A stretch of DNA of 64,000 bases, taken from the NCBI GenBank assembly GCA_024401395.1, contig JAKSLD010000012.1, forward strand, positions 40,749-104,748, given 5' to 3'. The notes beneath the pieces are model-generated. The model ran no database searches, was not told the DNA's origin, and saw only the letters and a list, made by a program, of their open reading frames with translations. The DNA comes from Bacteroidales bacterium. Its GTDB lineage: Bacteria > Bacteroidota > Bacteroidia > Bacteroidales > Marinilabiliaceae. Made by a program: the position numbers and the translations under genes. Below, one piece after another: positions 36,645 to 44,792 of the stretch (its first letter is position 1; each line of letters opens with the position of its first letter).

Positions 36645-37427
36645 TTATATCACTCCTAACGCCTTGAGTATACACAACAAAGGCGCTATTTCAACGGCGC
36701 AAAGGTACAAAAATATGTTCACAAATGAAAGCAAATCTAACGAAATATCTTCAATTGCTCTGAAAGCCCTCCATATTGCTAACAAAACGACGACAAACGC
36801 CACTAGCATAAACATCATTTCTGCATTGTGTATCGACAAAAATGGCGCTATAACTGATATGGGTAGGAACATCAATGCTTCTACATTGGATGCCAGCATT
36901 TTATGCCTGATCAGATTCTCTTTTGCCGCATCTAGTCCAAAACTGGAAAGAATAATGGTATGAAGTATATATTTAGCTACCGTATATGCTAATACTGCTA
37001 GTAATGTATATAGATAGTATATGAAAGGGGCTTGCGAAATATACCCGAAAACCACTAGCGCCTGTAGCACTACTAGCGACACCGAAAGGAGATATACTAC
37101 CGACATCACTACCGTTACCGGAAAATAATGCAGAAACATATCTGTATACACTCCACCTCTATTCCTGGTTGGTACAAATATATACGATACTATCTTCGTC
37201 AGATACGAGTCTGAAAGGAATCTGGCTAACCCTATCAGAACGCAAATACATACACATACACCAAATATCCACGCCACATGCTCTCCTAATGGCGTAGTCC
37301 CTATAGGTCGCAACACCATCTCACTCGACGACTGAACTTGCATCAACGCACTGTCTGCCTCGGAATGAAACGTGACTAGATCTGTCAACCGTACTGCTGG
37401 CTCTATATGTAGTGTATCTTCTGGCAT
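36645..37427 (-). CDS. DUF4271 integral membrane protein
   Basis: 260 aa. A short soluble N-terminus is followed by about seven membrane helices (HVAWIFGVCVCICVLIGLARFL, YFPVTVVMSVVYLLSVSLVVLQ, FIYYLYTLLAVLAYTVAKYILH and others) ending in FVNIFLYLCAVEIAPLLCILKAL, a pattern conserved in DUF4271. The gene typically sits beside hemD in Bacteroidota, as here. Function unknown. Starts 2 bases after the LOG gene stop and 24 bases before hemD. Confidence 0.87.
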   Translation of the reverse strand: MPEDTLHIEPAVRLTDLVTFHSEADSALMQVQSSSEMVLRPIGTTPLGEHVAWIFGVCVCICVLIGLARFLSDSYLTKIVSYIFVPTRNRGGVYTDMFLHYFPVTVVMSVVYLLSVSLVVLQALVVFGYISQAPFIYYLYTLLAVLAYTVAKYILHTIILSSFGLDAAKENLIRHKMLASNVEALMFLPISVIAPFLSIHNAEMMFMLVAFVVVLLAIWRAFRAIEDISLDLLSFVNIFLYLCAVEIAPLLCILKALGVI

Positions 37428-37429
37428 CT

Positions 37430-37969
37430 CTATTTTACCAATTCATTAATCTTTTCTATCGCTTCTCGCGGCGTATCAACAAAATAAAGATTGTCGTTGT
37501 CTCTGAGAAATTTCTCTTCGTTCAACCTCTCCATCATCTCTTTGATGGGCGAATACAATCCTGACGTATTGAGAACTACCATGGACTTGTCGTTTAAGTC
37601 TAACTTCCTGTCGGATATAGCCTCAAACATTTCATCAAGCGTACCTACTCCTCCCGCAAGGATGAGCACTACGTCGCCTGCCGCAATCAATCTCTGCTTG
37701 CGCTCACTCATCGTAGTGGTAAGTTCCATATCGGCTACTCCTTTATGCTGCCACTCTACCTCTACCATGAATTTTGGTATAACTCCCTTTACATGAGCAC
37801 CTTTGCCAAGCATCTCGTCGGCAACTATCCCCATCAAACCTAATGCTCCTCCCCCATAAACTAGACCATATCCCGACTCGGCTAGTAACTTGCCTATCTC
37901 ATGGGCATCTTGCTTATATACTTCTGGAATCCTGTCACTCGAGGAACAGAATACTGTCACATTCTTCAT
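37430..37969 (-). CDS. LOG-family nucleotide 5'-monophosphate phosphoribohydrolase (TIGR00730)
   Basis: 179 aa, Rossmann-like. LOG elements are VYGGGALGLMGIVAD (37-51), MSERKQ (87-92) and AGGVGTLDEMFE (105-116). The family motif is PGGxGTxxE; here the Pro is Ala (LILAGGVGTLDE). The catalytic Arg90 and Glu114 positions are kept, so it is probably active. It hydrolyses purine nucleoside monophosphates such as cytokinin-type or AMP to free base and ribose 5-phosphate. Its ATG overlaps the DUF6048 stop (ATGA). Confidence 0.9.
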   Translation of the reverse strand: MKNVTVFCSSSDRIPEVYKQDAHEIGKLLAESGYGLVYGGGALGLMGIVADEMLGKGAHVKGVIPKFMVEVEWQHKGVADMELTTTMSERKQRLIAAGDVVLILAGGVGTLDEMFEAISDRKLDLNDKSMVVLNTSGLYSPIKEMMERLNEEKFLRDNDNLYFVDTPREAIEKINELVK

Positions 37970-38808
37970 TTTTTCTGTCTCCTGTTTGTTGGTATCTGGT
38001 ATTCCAATGTATATGTGAATCCCATAGCAACTCGATTGTCATATTTTCCAAAACCTGCTATGGTATATGGATTCAAATCATCTGAGTGCGTAGATAGCAA
38101 TCTCACTTTGGCTCTGAATGTCCACGACATATAAAAATTAGGTATCAACTCGCACCTTAATCCAAATAGTCCTTCTAGCCAATGCGAATTGACTGCTGTA
38201 TTGCCTACCGAACCTTGGTACGCCCCCCAGTAGTTGTCTGGTATCTCGAAACCGGAACTCTCGTGTGTCTGCCATGCATAGCCATATCTGGCTCCTACAA
38301 GAATATTGTTGTTCGTCGGATACTCTTCCGACATATATATGTCATAATCAGCACCTAAACGAATAAATGTACCGGTACTGGAATATTTGAATATCTGACG
38401 GTCGTATGGTAGCACGTTGTGCTTGTCATCTTCTGTATACGATGACTTGTCATAGTCTACATGCTCTATGCCCCATTCTGCGCCAGCCCACCAACGCTTC
38501 GCAAAACCATATCGACCCACTAACGAAAATCCGGTACGCTCTTTATCTATAAGTCTTATAATAAATGGCGCAACATCTATACCGAATGACAATCCTTGGT
38601 CTTTGATAACCAGTACTACTGGCTCTCTCCTCTCTTCATCGTCATCATTTCCCCCTTGTCTGTTTTGCTGATTATTATTGCTGGTTCCCATGCCCATAGC
38701 TCCTCCAGCTCCATTGCTCATCGGAAACTGACCGTTACTTCCAGGCATCTGAGCATAGGCTGACACTAAACTGAAACAGAATACCAATACTATGGCTATT
38801 CTTATCAT
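37966..38808 (-). CDS. DUF6048-type outer membrane protein
   Basis: 280 aa from the ATG at 38808 (MIRIAIVLVFCFSLVSAYAQ signal). A Gly/Asn/Met-rich linker (GSNGQFPMSNGAGGAMGMG) precedes a barrel-like part: LSFGIDVAPFIIRLIDKERTGFSLVGRYGFAKRWWAGAEWG, FIRLGADYDIYM, ILVGARYGYAWQ, WLEGLFGLRCELIPNFYMSWTFRAKV and FTYTLEYQIP. It pairs with the preceding lipoprotein gene 10 bases upstream, as DUF6452/DUF6048 pairs do across Bacteroidales. Envelope role unknown. Confidence 0.8.
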   Translation of the reverse strand: MIRIAIVLVFCFSLVSAYAQMPGSNGQFPMSNGAGGAMGMGTSNNNQQNRQGGNDDDEERREPVVLVIKDQGLSFGIDVAPFIIRLIDKERTGFSLVGRYGFAKRWWAGAEWGIEHVDYDKSSYTEDDKHNVLPYDRQIFKYSSTGTFIRLGADYDIYMSEEYPTNNNILVGARYGYAWQTHESSGFEIPDNYWGAYQGSVGNTAVNSHWLEGLFGLRCELIPNFYMSWTFRAKVRLLSTHSDDLNPYTIAGFGKYDNRVAMGFTYTLEYQIPTNRRQKK

Positions 38809-38818
38809 AAAGGCACCT

Positions 38819-39316
38819 TTAGTATATGAACAACTGCACATTCTCACGATCTTCTTTATACTTTATGTCTTTATGAACTAATTTCGACGAATGGATACAC
38901 TGGTTCGTATGGAACATTGTGTCAATATGCATATCCATAGTAATGCCTCCCGCACCACTTACAGGCTGAAGCTTGCGCTTATAATGGAAGGTTACTTTGT
39001 CTACCAATGTTCTCGATTTTATGAAAAATTGTGTCGTATCCGCATTCATATTGAGATTTAGAAAGAACGCACCCGCCTCATCATACTTGTACAACACTGA
39101 ATCTTTTTTCGTTGCTGAGGTATCTCTTACCCCCGCACCCCATATCGTGACGTTTATTAGTGTCGTATCTTGTTTTGTGTGCGCACTGTATAACCCAACT
39201 TGCACCGTATGCTGGTACGACAGAAGTCTGTCATCTTCTGGATTGCACGCCATAAATAATGTAATTATTACTATGACGGCGAATATATATCTGGCTATTG
39301 TCTGTCTGTTAATCAT
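38819..39316 (-). CDS. DUF6452-type lipoprotein
   Basis: 165 aa from the ATG at 39316. Signal IARYIFAVIVIITLFMAC places the lipid-modified Cys in a relaxed lipobox, followed by NPEDDRLLSYQHTVQVGLYS. The rest is a small beta domain (TTLINVTIWGAGVRD, LYKYDEAGAFFLNLNMNADTTQFFI). Placed between gldG and the DUF6048 gene and likely forming an envelope unit with the latter. Family recalled from the paired gene order; function unknown. Confidence 0.78.
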   Translation of the reverse strand: MINRQTIARYIFAVIVIITLFMACNPEDDRLLSYQHTVQVGLYSAHTKQDTTLINVTIWGAGVRDTSATKKDSVLYKYDEAGAFFLNLNMNADTTQFFIKSRTLVDKVTFHYKRKLQPVSGAGGITMDMHIDTMFHTNQCIHSSKLVHKDIKYKEDRENVQLFIY

Positions 39317-39324
39317 AACGCAAG

Positions 39325-39332
39325 CAAAGTTA
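39325..39332 (-). promoter_or_regulatory. Possible internal -7 box (TAACTTTG)
   Basis: TAACTTTG includes the gldG stop codon and lies 8 bases before the ATG at 39316. It could give a nearly leaderless message for the downstream genes. Confidence 0.3.
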
Positions 39333-41018
39333 AGCAATTTTTCTGCTGTATGCGCGCTTACGGAGGAAGTATATCAGCAATCCGATAATAACTACAAAAA
39401 GAACTGGCAACCCTATCGCCATTACTTTTAGCATTGTCGTGCCTTCTGATATCCTGGCTTTGTCTAACAATCGTAGCGTGAATGTACGATTTCTTAAGTC
39501 CATCAGTCCGTCTTCATCCGCAAGATATTGTACCGCATTGACAATAAAATCTTTATTACCAAATGTCTGACGCGATATCTCATCATAACCTAATGGCGTA
39601 ATCTGTGGCTCGCCGGAATTTCTGAACCTGACATCATTACGTATGATATCTCCGTCTCCTACCACAACCATAGCTGTCTTTTCACTCTTCTCCATCCTAG
39701 GGTTCTTCTGTGAATTGCGTACTGCTGATGGTATGGGTCTGTGCGAAAATGCCGATTTGAATGTGCCTTCTGCCAACATCGCTACAGGAAGGTGCGACTT
39801 ATTGAAGTCTTGCTGCTGTGGCTTGTCATGGATATTCATCAGGGTCGCCATGACTGGAGTACGATGCTCTCTTGTATATGCCGACGAACGCAAGAGTGGT
39901 GTCCTTTTCACTTCCATCTCTTCTGCAAGTCCCACTGTGTCAATGGATGACGCAAAATCGCCCTTTACCAGACTGATATTTCTAGTAATAGCATTCCTCA
40001 TATTGGCCGAGAATAATGGAGAGAACCTCCATGGCATAGGCACTATCTGTGACTTCTGCCCTTCTGGCGCAATGCTTATCGGAATACGGGCACATGACAT
40101 ATCTTCTATTACTATAGGATTAACTCGGAATCCATAAACAAACAACTGGTCTTCTATATTATAGTCTCCATATAGCCCGACCGTCTGTGCTTGGGTCCTC
40201 AGTGTATCTAGTGTCATGGATACAGCATCTAATAACCACATCACGCGACCGCCTCGCATCAGATACTGGTCTAGTACATATTTGTCTGCTTCACTGAACT
40301 TTTCTGTCGGCTTGGCTACTATCACTGCCTTGTAAGGGTCTAATATCGTAGCATCGCCGTTTATCTGACCTCTGTCTACAGCGAAATGAGCCGATAACGC
40401 ATCGGTCACATCCACGACGTCTATCTCTTCTAGCTCTCCTTGCCCTTCTATAAATGCTACTCTTGGCTTGTCTTTCATCGTAAGCCTATGAATAGCATCT
40501 ATGAGCCTGTACTCAAGATTCTCTACCGAACGATTGAGATTCTCTTCTCCGCTTAGCCCGGATATGTTCTCTAGTAGATTTATTATCGCATACCTGCTGC
40601 CGACTTGTACCATTGCGTATGGATATACCACCGTACGTGTCTTCTGTCCGTCTTCTTTGGTCTCAAAGACTGGTACTCCTGCATAATTGTACTCGGCTAA
40701 TGTTTCGTTGAATTCTTCAAATTCTGCCTTGGTATACTCATGGGGATCTATTGTCGTCTTCATAAACGAAACATGAGTATATGCTCGCATCTCGTCTAGC
40801 AGCTCATTTGTCGAGCGCTGAAGTCGTGTAAAACCAGGATTGAGTTCTCCATCAAGGTATAATCTCACAAAAACCTGACTGTCTAATTCTGCCAAGTATG
40901 TTTTTGTGACATCAGCTAGCGTAAACCGCTTTTCTTGCGTAAGGTCTATACGGAAATAATATGTGGAAGCCAATAAGTTGACTACTACAAGTCCTACTAT
41001 TATGTATAAATACTTCAT
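39330..41018 (-). CDS. gldG: Gliding motility-associated ABC transporter auxiliary protein GldG
   Basis: 562 aa. One N-terminal membrane helix (YLYIIVGLVVVNLLASTYYF), RIDLTQEKRFTLADVTK, then the ABC-transport-auxiliary periplasmic domain (VAFIEGQGELEEID, MRGGRVMWLLDAVSM, VVVGDGDIIRNDVRF, GNKDFIVNAVQYLADEDGL) and a C-terminal helix (LPVLFVVIIGLLIYFL). In Flavobacterium GldG works with GldF and the ATPase GldA. It begins 6 bases after gldF. In Bacteroidales, mostly non-gliding, the pair's role is not settled. Confidence 0.93.
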   Translation of the reverse strand: MKYLYIIVGLVVVNLLASTYYFRIDLTQEKRFTLADVTKTYLAELDSQVFVRLYLDGELNPGFTRLQRSTNELLDEMRAYTHVSFMKTTIDPHEYTKAEFEEFNETLAEYNYAGVPVFETKEDGQKTRTVVYPYAMVQVGSRYAIINLLENISGLSGEENLNRSVENLEYRLIDAIHRLTMKDKPRVAFIEGQGELEEIDVVDVTDALSAHFAVDRGQINGDATILDPYKAVIVAKPTEKFSEADKYVLDQYLMRGGRVMWLLDAVSMTLDTLRTQAQTVGLYGDYNIEDQLFVYGFRVNPIVIEDMSCARIPISIAPEGQKSQIVPMPWRFSPLFSANMRNAITRNISLVKGDFASSIDTVGLAEEMEVKRTPLLRSSAYTREHRTPVMATLMNIHDKPQQQDFNKSHLPVAMLAEGTFKSAFSHRPIPSAVRNSQKNPRMEKSEKTAMVVVGDGDIIRNDVRFRNSGEPQITPLGYDEISRQTFGNKDFIVNAVQYLADEDGLMDLRNRTFTLRLLDKARISEGTTMLKVMAIGLPVLFVVIIGLLIYFLRKRAYSRKIA

Positions 41019-41024
41019 GGCCTG

Positions 41025-41750
41025 TTAATATTTCTTGAGTCTTAATGATGTAAAGAATATGAATGCTAATGCTATACTGAGGAAATATACGACGTCTCTT
41101 GAGTCTACTACTCCCCTGCTGATTGAAGCATAATGCTCTTCAATGCCGCATTGCGCTACTATCGATGATATCCCTTGTAATGATGGCAAAGTCGATAATG
41201 CTCCAAAACCGGAATATACAAGATAGCATAATGCCATGGCAACTATAAACGCCACAATCTGATTTCCCGTAAGCGATGACGCAAATATACCTATCGCCAT
41301 ATATACACCTGCCAGCATTATCAACCCCAGATACGAACCGCATACACTGCCCATATCAAGATTCCCCTGTGGCTGCCCTAAGTACCATACTATAGCTATA
41401 TATACCACCGTTGGAATAAGCGTTATCAATACTAAGGTCAACCCAGCGAGATACTTAGCCGCAACAATCTTTAGCCTGCTTATCGGACGTATCAGCAAAA
41501 GCTCAAGTGTACCTTTATTCAGCTCTTCTGAAATCAATCGCATCGATATCGCTGGAACTAAAAACAGGTATAGCCATGGTGCTAAATCAAACAACGGACG
41601 CAATGAGGCATACCCGGAATAGATAATATTATCTCCGCTCGGTAATATCCATAGGAATAGTCCGACCGTCACAAAAAATACTATGCTGACCAGATATCCT
41701 ACTGCCGATGAAAAATACTGGTATATTTCTTTCTGATATAATGCAAACAC
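41025..41750 (-). CDS. gldF: ABC-2 permease GldF
   Basis: 241-aa six-helix ABC-2 permease: ALYQKEIYQYFSSAVGYLVSIVFF, LYLFLVPAISMRLISEELNKGTLELLLIRPIS and LVLITLIPTVVYIAIVWYLG. The start is GTG at 41750, matching where GldF proteins normally begin (F-x-LYxKE). No gldA-like ATPase is in the window. It is the first gene of a seven-gene operon ending in hemD, driven by the box at 41775. Confidence 0.92.
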   Translation of the reverse strand: MFALYQKEIYQYFSSAVGYLVSIVFFVTVGLFLWILPSGDNIIYSGYASLRPLFDLAPWLYLFLVPAISMRLISEELNKGTLELLLIRPISRLKIVAAKYLAGLTLVLITLIPTVVYIAIVWYLGQPQGNLDMGSVCGSYLGLIMLAGVYMAIGIFASSLTGNQIVAFIVAMALCYLVYSGFGALSTLPSLQGISSIVAQCGIEEHYASISRGVVDSRDVVYFLSIALAFIFFTSLRLKKY

Positions 41751-41774
41751 AATATTCCAATTATTTGTTCACGG

Positions 41775-41782
41775 CAAAAATA
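41775..41782 (-). promoter_or_regulatory. gldF: Promoter -7 box for the gldF-hemD operon (TATTTTTG)
   Basis: TATTTTTG fits TAnnTTTG, 24 bases before the GTG start, with TTGC roughly 20 bases upstream as a -33 element. Confidence 0.5.
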
Positions 41783-41895
41783 CTCAAAAATGAGCAATAA
41801 TATACATCACTGTTTCAAATAGTAATAATATAAAACACCTAGTATCCTCATAACCTGATATTTGTATAGAATTAACCTTACCAACTCTGTCAGCC

Positions 41896-42282
41896 CTATA
41901 TCGAATAATAGCTATTCTTTTGAAACAGAATCATTGCGACAATAGGTATTAAATATAGCAATATTATCATTAACGAATTCTTAAATGTCAATAAATTTGT
42001 ATCTTTATATTTATTTACGTATGCCTCACCTCTTTTTTTACACCAATAATAAACCAATATTGATTGAACTATCACAATAGGAATTAGTTCATATTTATTC
42101 CCCTTTGGGAGGAAATATAGTATATCAACATCAAAAATCAACTCGATAAATACCGTTATCACCCCAAAATGAATCGTTGAAGCTATCAATAACCCCAACC
42201 ATCCATTGTCTTTACCTTCACTAATAGAATGTCTTTTCCTTACACCTAGTTGATATAAAAAAGCATATACAAAAGCGTACAT
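41896..42282 (-). CDS. Small four-helix membrane protein, copy 2 of a tandem pair
   Basis: 128 aa with four hydrophobic segments (YAFVYAFLYQLGV, GLLIASTIHFGVITVFIELIF, IPIVIVQSILVYYWC, SLMIILLYLIPIVAMILF). It aligns along its length with the neighbour at 42363-42755: shared LRK/RKxHSIxE, LPKGNKY, VLVYYWCKKRG, NLLTFKNS. No recognised family. A recent tandem duplication is evident. The shared cytosolic KKRG(E/Q)xY(V/I)NKY stretch may be the functional part. Confidence 0.75.
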   Translation of the reverse strand: MYAFVYAFLYQLGVRKRHSISEGKDNGWLGLLIASTIHFGVITVFIELIFDVDILYFLPKGNKYELIPIVIVQSILVYYWCKKRGEAYVNKYKDTNLLTFKNSLMIILLYLIPIVAMILFQKNSYYSI

Positions 42283-42362
42283 GATAATATATTTATTATT
42301 CGTTAATCAAAGTAATGTTGAATGCTTGCATCTTCAGCGTTATGTTGTCCTTACCAATTTCG

Positions 42363-42755
42363 TCAATCAAATAACGAAAAATATCCACCCTTCACAAATA
42401 AGCAAATCATAACGACAGGTCCGAAAATTAAAAGTACTACCAATATTGAATTCTTGAAAGTCAACAAATTAGTACCATTGTATTTATTTATGTATGATTG
42501 TCCCCTTTTTTTACACCAATAGTAGACCAATACTGATTGTAATATCACAAAAGGAACTAGCAGATATTTATTCCCCTTTGGAAGAAATTGCAATAAGTCA
42601 AAACCCCAAATCCATTCAATAAATAAACTGGTTAATAACAAATGTGCACCAGAAGCGACTATTAATCCAACTACTCCATTATCTTCACTTTCTCTAATAG
42701 AGTGTCCTTTTCTCAAACCCAGTTGATATAAAAAAGCATATATATAAGCGTACAT
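42363..42755 (-). CDS. Small four-helix membrane protein, copy 1 of a tandem pair
   Basis: 130 aa from the ATG at 42755 (MYAYIYAFLYQLGLRKGHSI), chosen because it aligns with the start of the copy at 42282. It has the same four helices and the same RESEDNG, LPKGNKYL, SVLVYYWCKKRGQSYINKYN motifs. It ends GGYFSLFD. Unknown function. A+T-rich compared with the flanking GNAT and operon genes, suggesting acquired DNA. Confidence 0.75.
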   Translation of the reverse strand: MYAYIYAFLYQLGLRKGHSIRESEDNGVVGLIVASGAHLLLTSLFIEWIWGFDLLQFLPKGNKYLLVPFVILQSVLVYYWCKKRGQSYINKYNGTNLLTFKNSILVVLLIFGPVVMICLFVKGGYFSLFD

Positions 42756-42791
42756 AATTATAACATTAAATAATATACAAAGAATCAATAA

Positions 42792-42917
42792 TCAATAATC
42801 AAACACATCCTGAGTCCAAGAGGAACCGTTAACGAAAAAATATCCAACTTCGAAAATACCATAAACTATAGCTGCTCCAATAATTATGGGGGCAACAGAA
42901 GCAGATACTATAAAAGT
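42792..42917 (-). pseudogene. 3' scrap of a membrane protein gene
   Basis: A start-less reading frame encodes TFIVSASVAPIIIGAAIVYG, then IFEVGYFFVNGSSWTQDVFDY and a stop. It is closed upstream by TAG, so it looks like the tail of a lost gene or a third small membrane gene. No family was recognised. Confidence 0.4.
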
Positions 42918-42926
42918 CTACAGCTA

Positions 42927-43409
42927 TCAACCATTATACTTCATCTCTACACCCTCCCATTGCTCGCCATCAATCATATAAGATTCGCTACCGACGACCT
43001 GGAACCCAGCAGACTGATAGCAATGGAGAGCAGAAGGATTATTTAGGAATACACCGAGAGAAATATCTTTTGCTCCCATTTTCTGCTGAGCATAATCTAC
43101 GGCGCACCTAACAAGTTCCTTTCCCAATCCGCGGCCACGCAAACGGCTATCGACGATGACAAAACCGAGGCGAGCACGCGGTTCCAGCATATTTGGAAAG
43201 CGGATCATAATATGTCCGACAACACGCCCCTCGCTATCTTCAGCTGTGAGAGGGAAGATATTACCGGCATCATATTGTGCAACCATATCTTGAGGAGAAG
43301 CGGGAAAATGCACATAACGATCGGCACTCCACTTACGGAAATCTAGCTTATTACCAATCCACGAAAGGATAGTTGGCGCGTCATCTATAGAGAATGGCCT
43401 TAAAAACAT
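42927..43409 (-). CDS. GNAT family N-acetyltransferase
   Basis: 160 aa. GNAT landmarks are LRPFSIDDAPTILSWI, VGHIMIRFP, LGFVIVDSRLRGRGLGKELV (acetyl-CoA pyrophosphate loop R/Q-x-x-G-x-G/A) and LGVFLNNPSALHCYQSAGFQVVG. Substrate unknown. Stands 20 bases from the flavodoxin-like gene upstream and may be co-transcribed with it. Confidence 0.9.
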   Translation of the reverse strand: MFLRPFSIDDAPTILSWIGNKLDFRKWSADRYVHFPASPQDMVAQYDAGNIFPLTAEDSEGRVVGHIMIRFPNMLEPRARLGFVIVDSRLRGRGLGKELVRCAVDYAQQKMGAKDISLGVFLNNPSALHCYQSAGFQVVGSESYMIDGEQWEGVEMKYNG

Positions 43410-43429
43410 GATTATGACAATATTAAAAC

Positions 43430-44113
43430 CTATCTTTTATTTATAGACTTACCGAGATTGTATGCCTCCTGCATATATTGAGTATCCTTTACTGCGCCTG
43501 GACGGCCGAGAGCAATGGCTGTTACATATCCGCGCTCAGTAGGATTAGGCATACACATTACGAAACCTCTGAACCCATTGAGACACCACTGAGCCGTTTC
43601 GACTGAATTCTGAGCACATGCTGTAATATAATAATACTCCTTGTTGCCCATCTTCTCATCACCCCAAGCGAGATAAGTAGCGTCGATAAAAGCCTTCATA
43701 CGATCATTGACATTCATGTAATAAGTTGGAGAAGCGAGGCAAACGACATCGGCATCGAGGAATTTATCGACCAAGCGACCAGTATCGCTATCACGAGATA
43801 CATCATGAGGCTTATTAGCGCCATCCTCAGAAAGGAACTCCAACTGGAGATCGGCAAGAAAAACCTTTTCCACATCGCCCCCAGCCTCCTGAGCGCCACG
43901 AACGAACTCGTCGCACAAAAGATCTGTATTACCGCCGGGACGAGGGCTAGAACTTATGACCAATACACGCTTACCCTCCTTTGGATTAGGGGTAGTATCG
44001 CTAAACTTGATTCCAGAAACGGACGCTAGAGAAGCGGTTGGGAGGACATCAGCATTATTTCGACATGCTGAGAACAACAATATGGCAGATGCCATGATGA
44101 TAAAATTCTTCAT
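43430..44113 (-). CDS. Exported lipoprotein flavodoxin-fold NAD(P)H:FMN reductase
   Basis: 227 aa. A lipoprotein signal MKNFIIMASAILLFSAC is followed by a 30-residue linker (ADVLPTASLASVSG...PNPKEG), then an NADPH-dependent FMN reductase/flavodoxin-2 fold: VLVISSSPRPGGNTDLLCDEF (phosphate loop), CLASPTYYMNVNDRMKAFIDATYL and YYYITACAQNS. Most relatives are cytosolic, so the lipid anchor implies that the flavin domain works outside the cytoplasm. Function may be extracellular or periplasmic quinone, flavin or metal reduction (inference). Confidence 0.85.
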   Translation of the reverse strand: MKNFIIMASAILLFSACRNNADVLPTASLASVSGIKFSDTTPNPKEGKRVLVISSSPRPGGNTDLLCDEFVRGAQEAGGDVEKVFLADLQLEFLSEDGANKPHDVSRDSDTGRLVDKFLDADVVCLASPTYYMNVNDRMKAFIDATYLAWGDEKMGNKEYYYITACAQNSVETAQWCLNGFRGFVMCMPNPTERGYVTAIALGRPGAVKDTQYMQEAYNLGKSINKR

Positions 44114-44269
44114 AACTGCACGATATAGTGTAATAATTGGTGTAAAAGTAGGAATAAATATCTGAATTTGAAAATAAAGAGTGTAAGCTTCCCCATTGTA
44201 AGCTTCCCCGAAAATCGGACGATTTGTAATTTGACAAAATAGATAAATTTGTCAAATACAAAAATCCAC

Positions 44270-44578
44270 ATGAAAAAGAAAGCACATAGCGAAAGCGAGA
44301 TGGTAAAAGCTGTCAAGACACTAGAAAGCGGAGTGTCAGCGGATACAGTAGCTAGAGAATTCGGAATTTCCAAAGGAACCCTATACAACTGGAATAGTAA
44401 GTATAGTGGGATGAATGTCAGTCAGATACAACGCCTCAAGGAACTAGAGGAGGAGAATCGCAAGCTAAAACAGATGTATGCGGATCTGGCTCTAGACAAT
44501 CGCATCTTAAAGGATGTAATCGAAAAAAACTCTAGAGCCCGAGGTCAAGAAGCACATAACAGGAGAAATAGTAGATGA
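44270..44578 (+). CDS. IS3-family transposase OrfA
   Basis: 102 aa from the ATG at 44270 (MKKKAHSESEMVKAVKTLES). It has an HTH_8-like domain (SADTVAREFGISKGTLYNWNSKY) and a C-terminal leucine-zipper coiled coil (IQRLKELEEENRKLKQMYADLAL). OrfA binds the IS ends and normally supplies the N-terminus of the OrfAB transposase by frameshifting at the A-run at 44523-44529. It is intact but orfB is destroyed, so the element cannot move by itself. Confidence 0.88.
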   Translation: MKKKAHSESEMVKAVKTLESGVSADTVAREFGISKGTLYNWNSKYSGMNVSQIQRLKELEEENRKLKQMYADLALDNRILKDVIEKNSRARGQEAHNRRNSR

Positions 44579-44687
44579 ATATGAAGTCAGCATCACTCGG
44601 GCGTGCAGACTAATGGATATCCATCGCTCATATTACTATTACGAAAGTAACCGAGATGATAGCGAGGTCGAATCGGCAATCCCTTGA
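44529..44687 (+). pseudogene. Truncated IS3 OrfB (N-terminal 50 residues)
   Basis: Frame downstream of the A-run reads TLEPEVKKHITGEIVDEYEV, SITRACRLMDIHRSYYYYES, NRDDSEVESAIP and stop. This is the HTH_21 start of IS3 OrfB; the DDE core is absent. It is in the +1 register relative to orfA, whereas IS3 elements use -1, so the A-run may also have lost or gained a base. Confidence 0.8.
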
Positions 44688-44792
44688 TGTGCATATCAAA
44701 AATCACTTGGAGAAAAAACAAATAAAAAAATGTACCTTAGCGTGTCTAATTCAATACGGTCCTAAAATGGGGAAGCTTACATGTCTCTTTAT

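Larger units (their letters stand above)
44182..44781 (+). mobile_element. Defective IS3-family insertion sequence, 600 bp
   Basis: Terminal inverted repeats TGTAAGCTTCCCC (44182-44194) and GGGGAAGCTTACA (44769-44781) bound a complete orfA and a truncated orfB. The left end has a second tandem copy of the same 13 bases at 44197-44209; the outer copy continues ATT exactly as the right end does. A full IS3 element is over 1.2 kb, so most of orfB is deleted. No clear target duplication was found. Confidence 0.88.

Noticed and set aside
36700..36707. TACCTTTG promoter box before hemD
   Set aside because: It lies in codons for the conserved FLYLCAVE end of DUF4271, so protein conservation explains it; hemD is more likely read from the operon promoter.
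44529..44687. Programmed -1 frameshift giving a functional OrfAB
   Set aside because: OrfB is in the +1 register and stops after about 50 residues without the DDE core.
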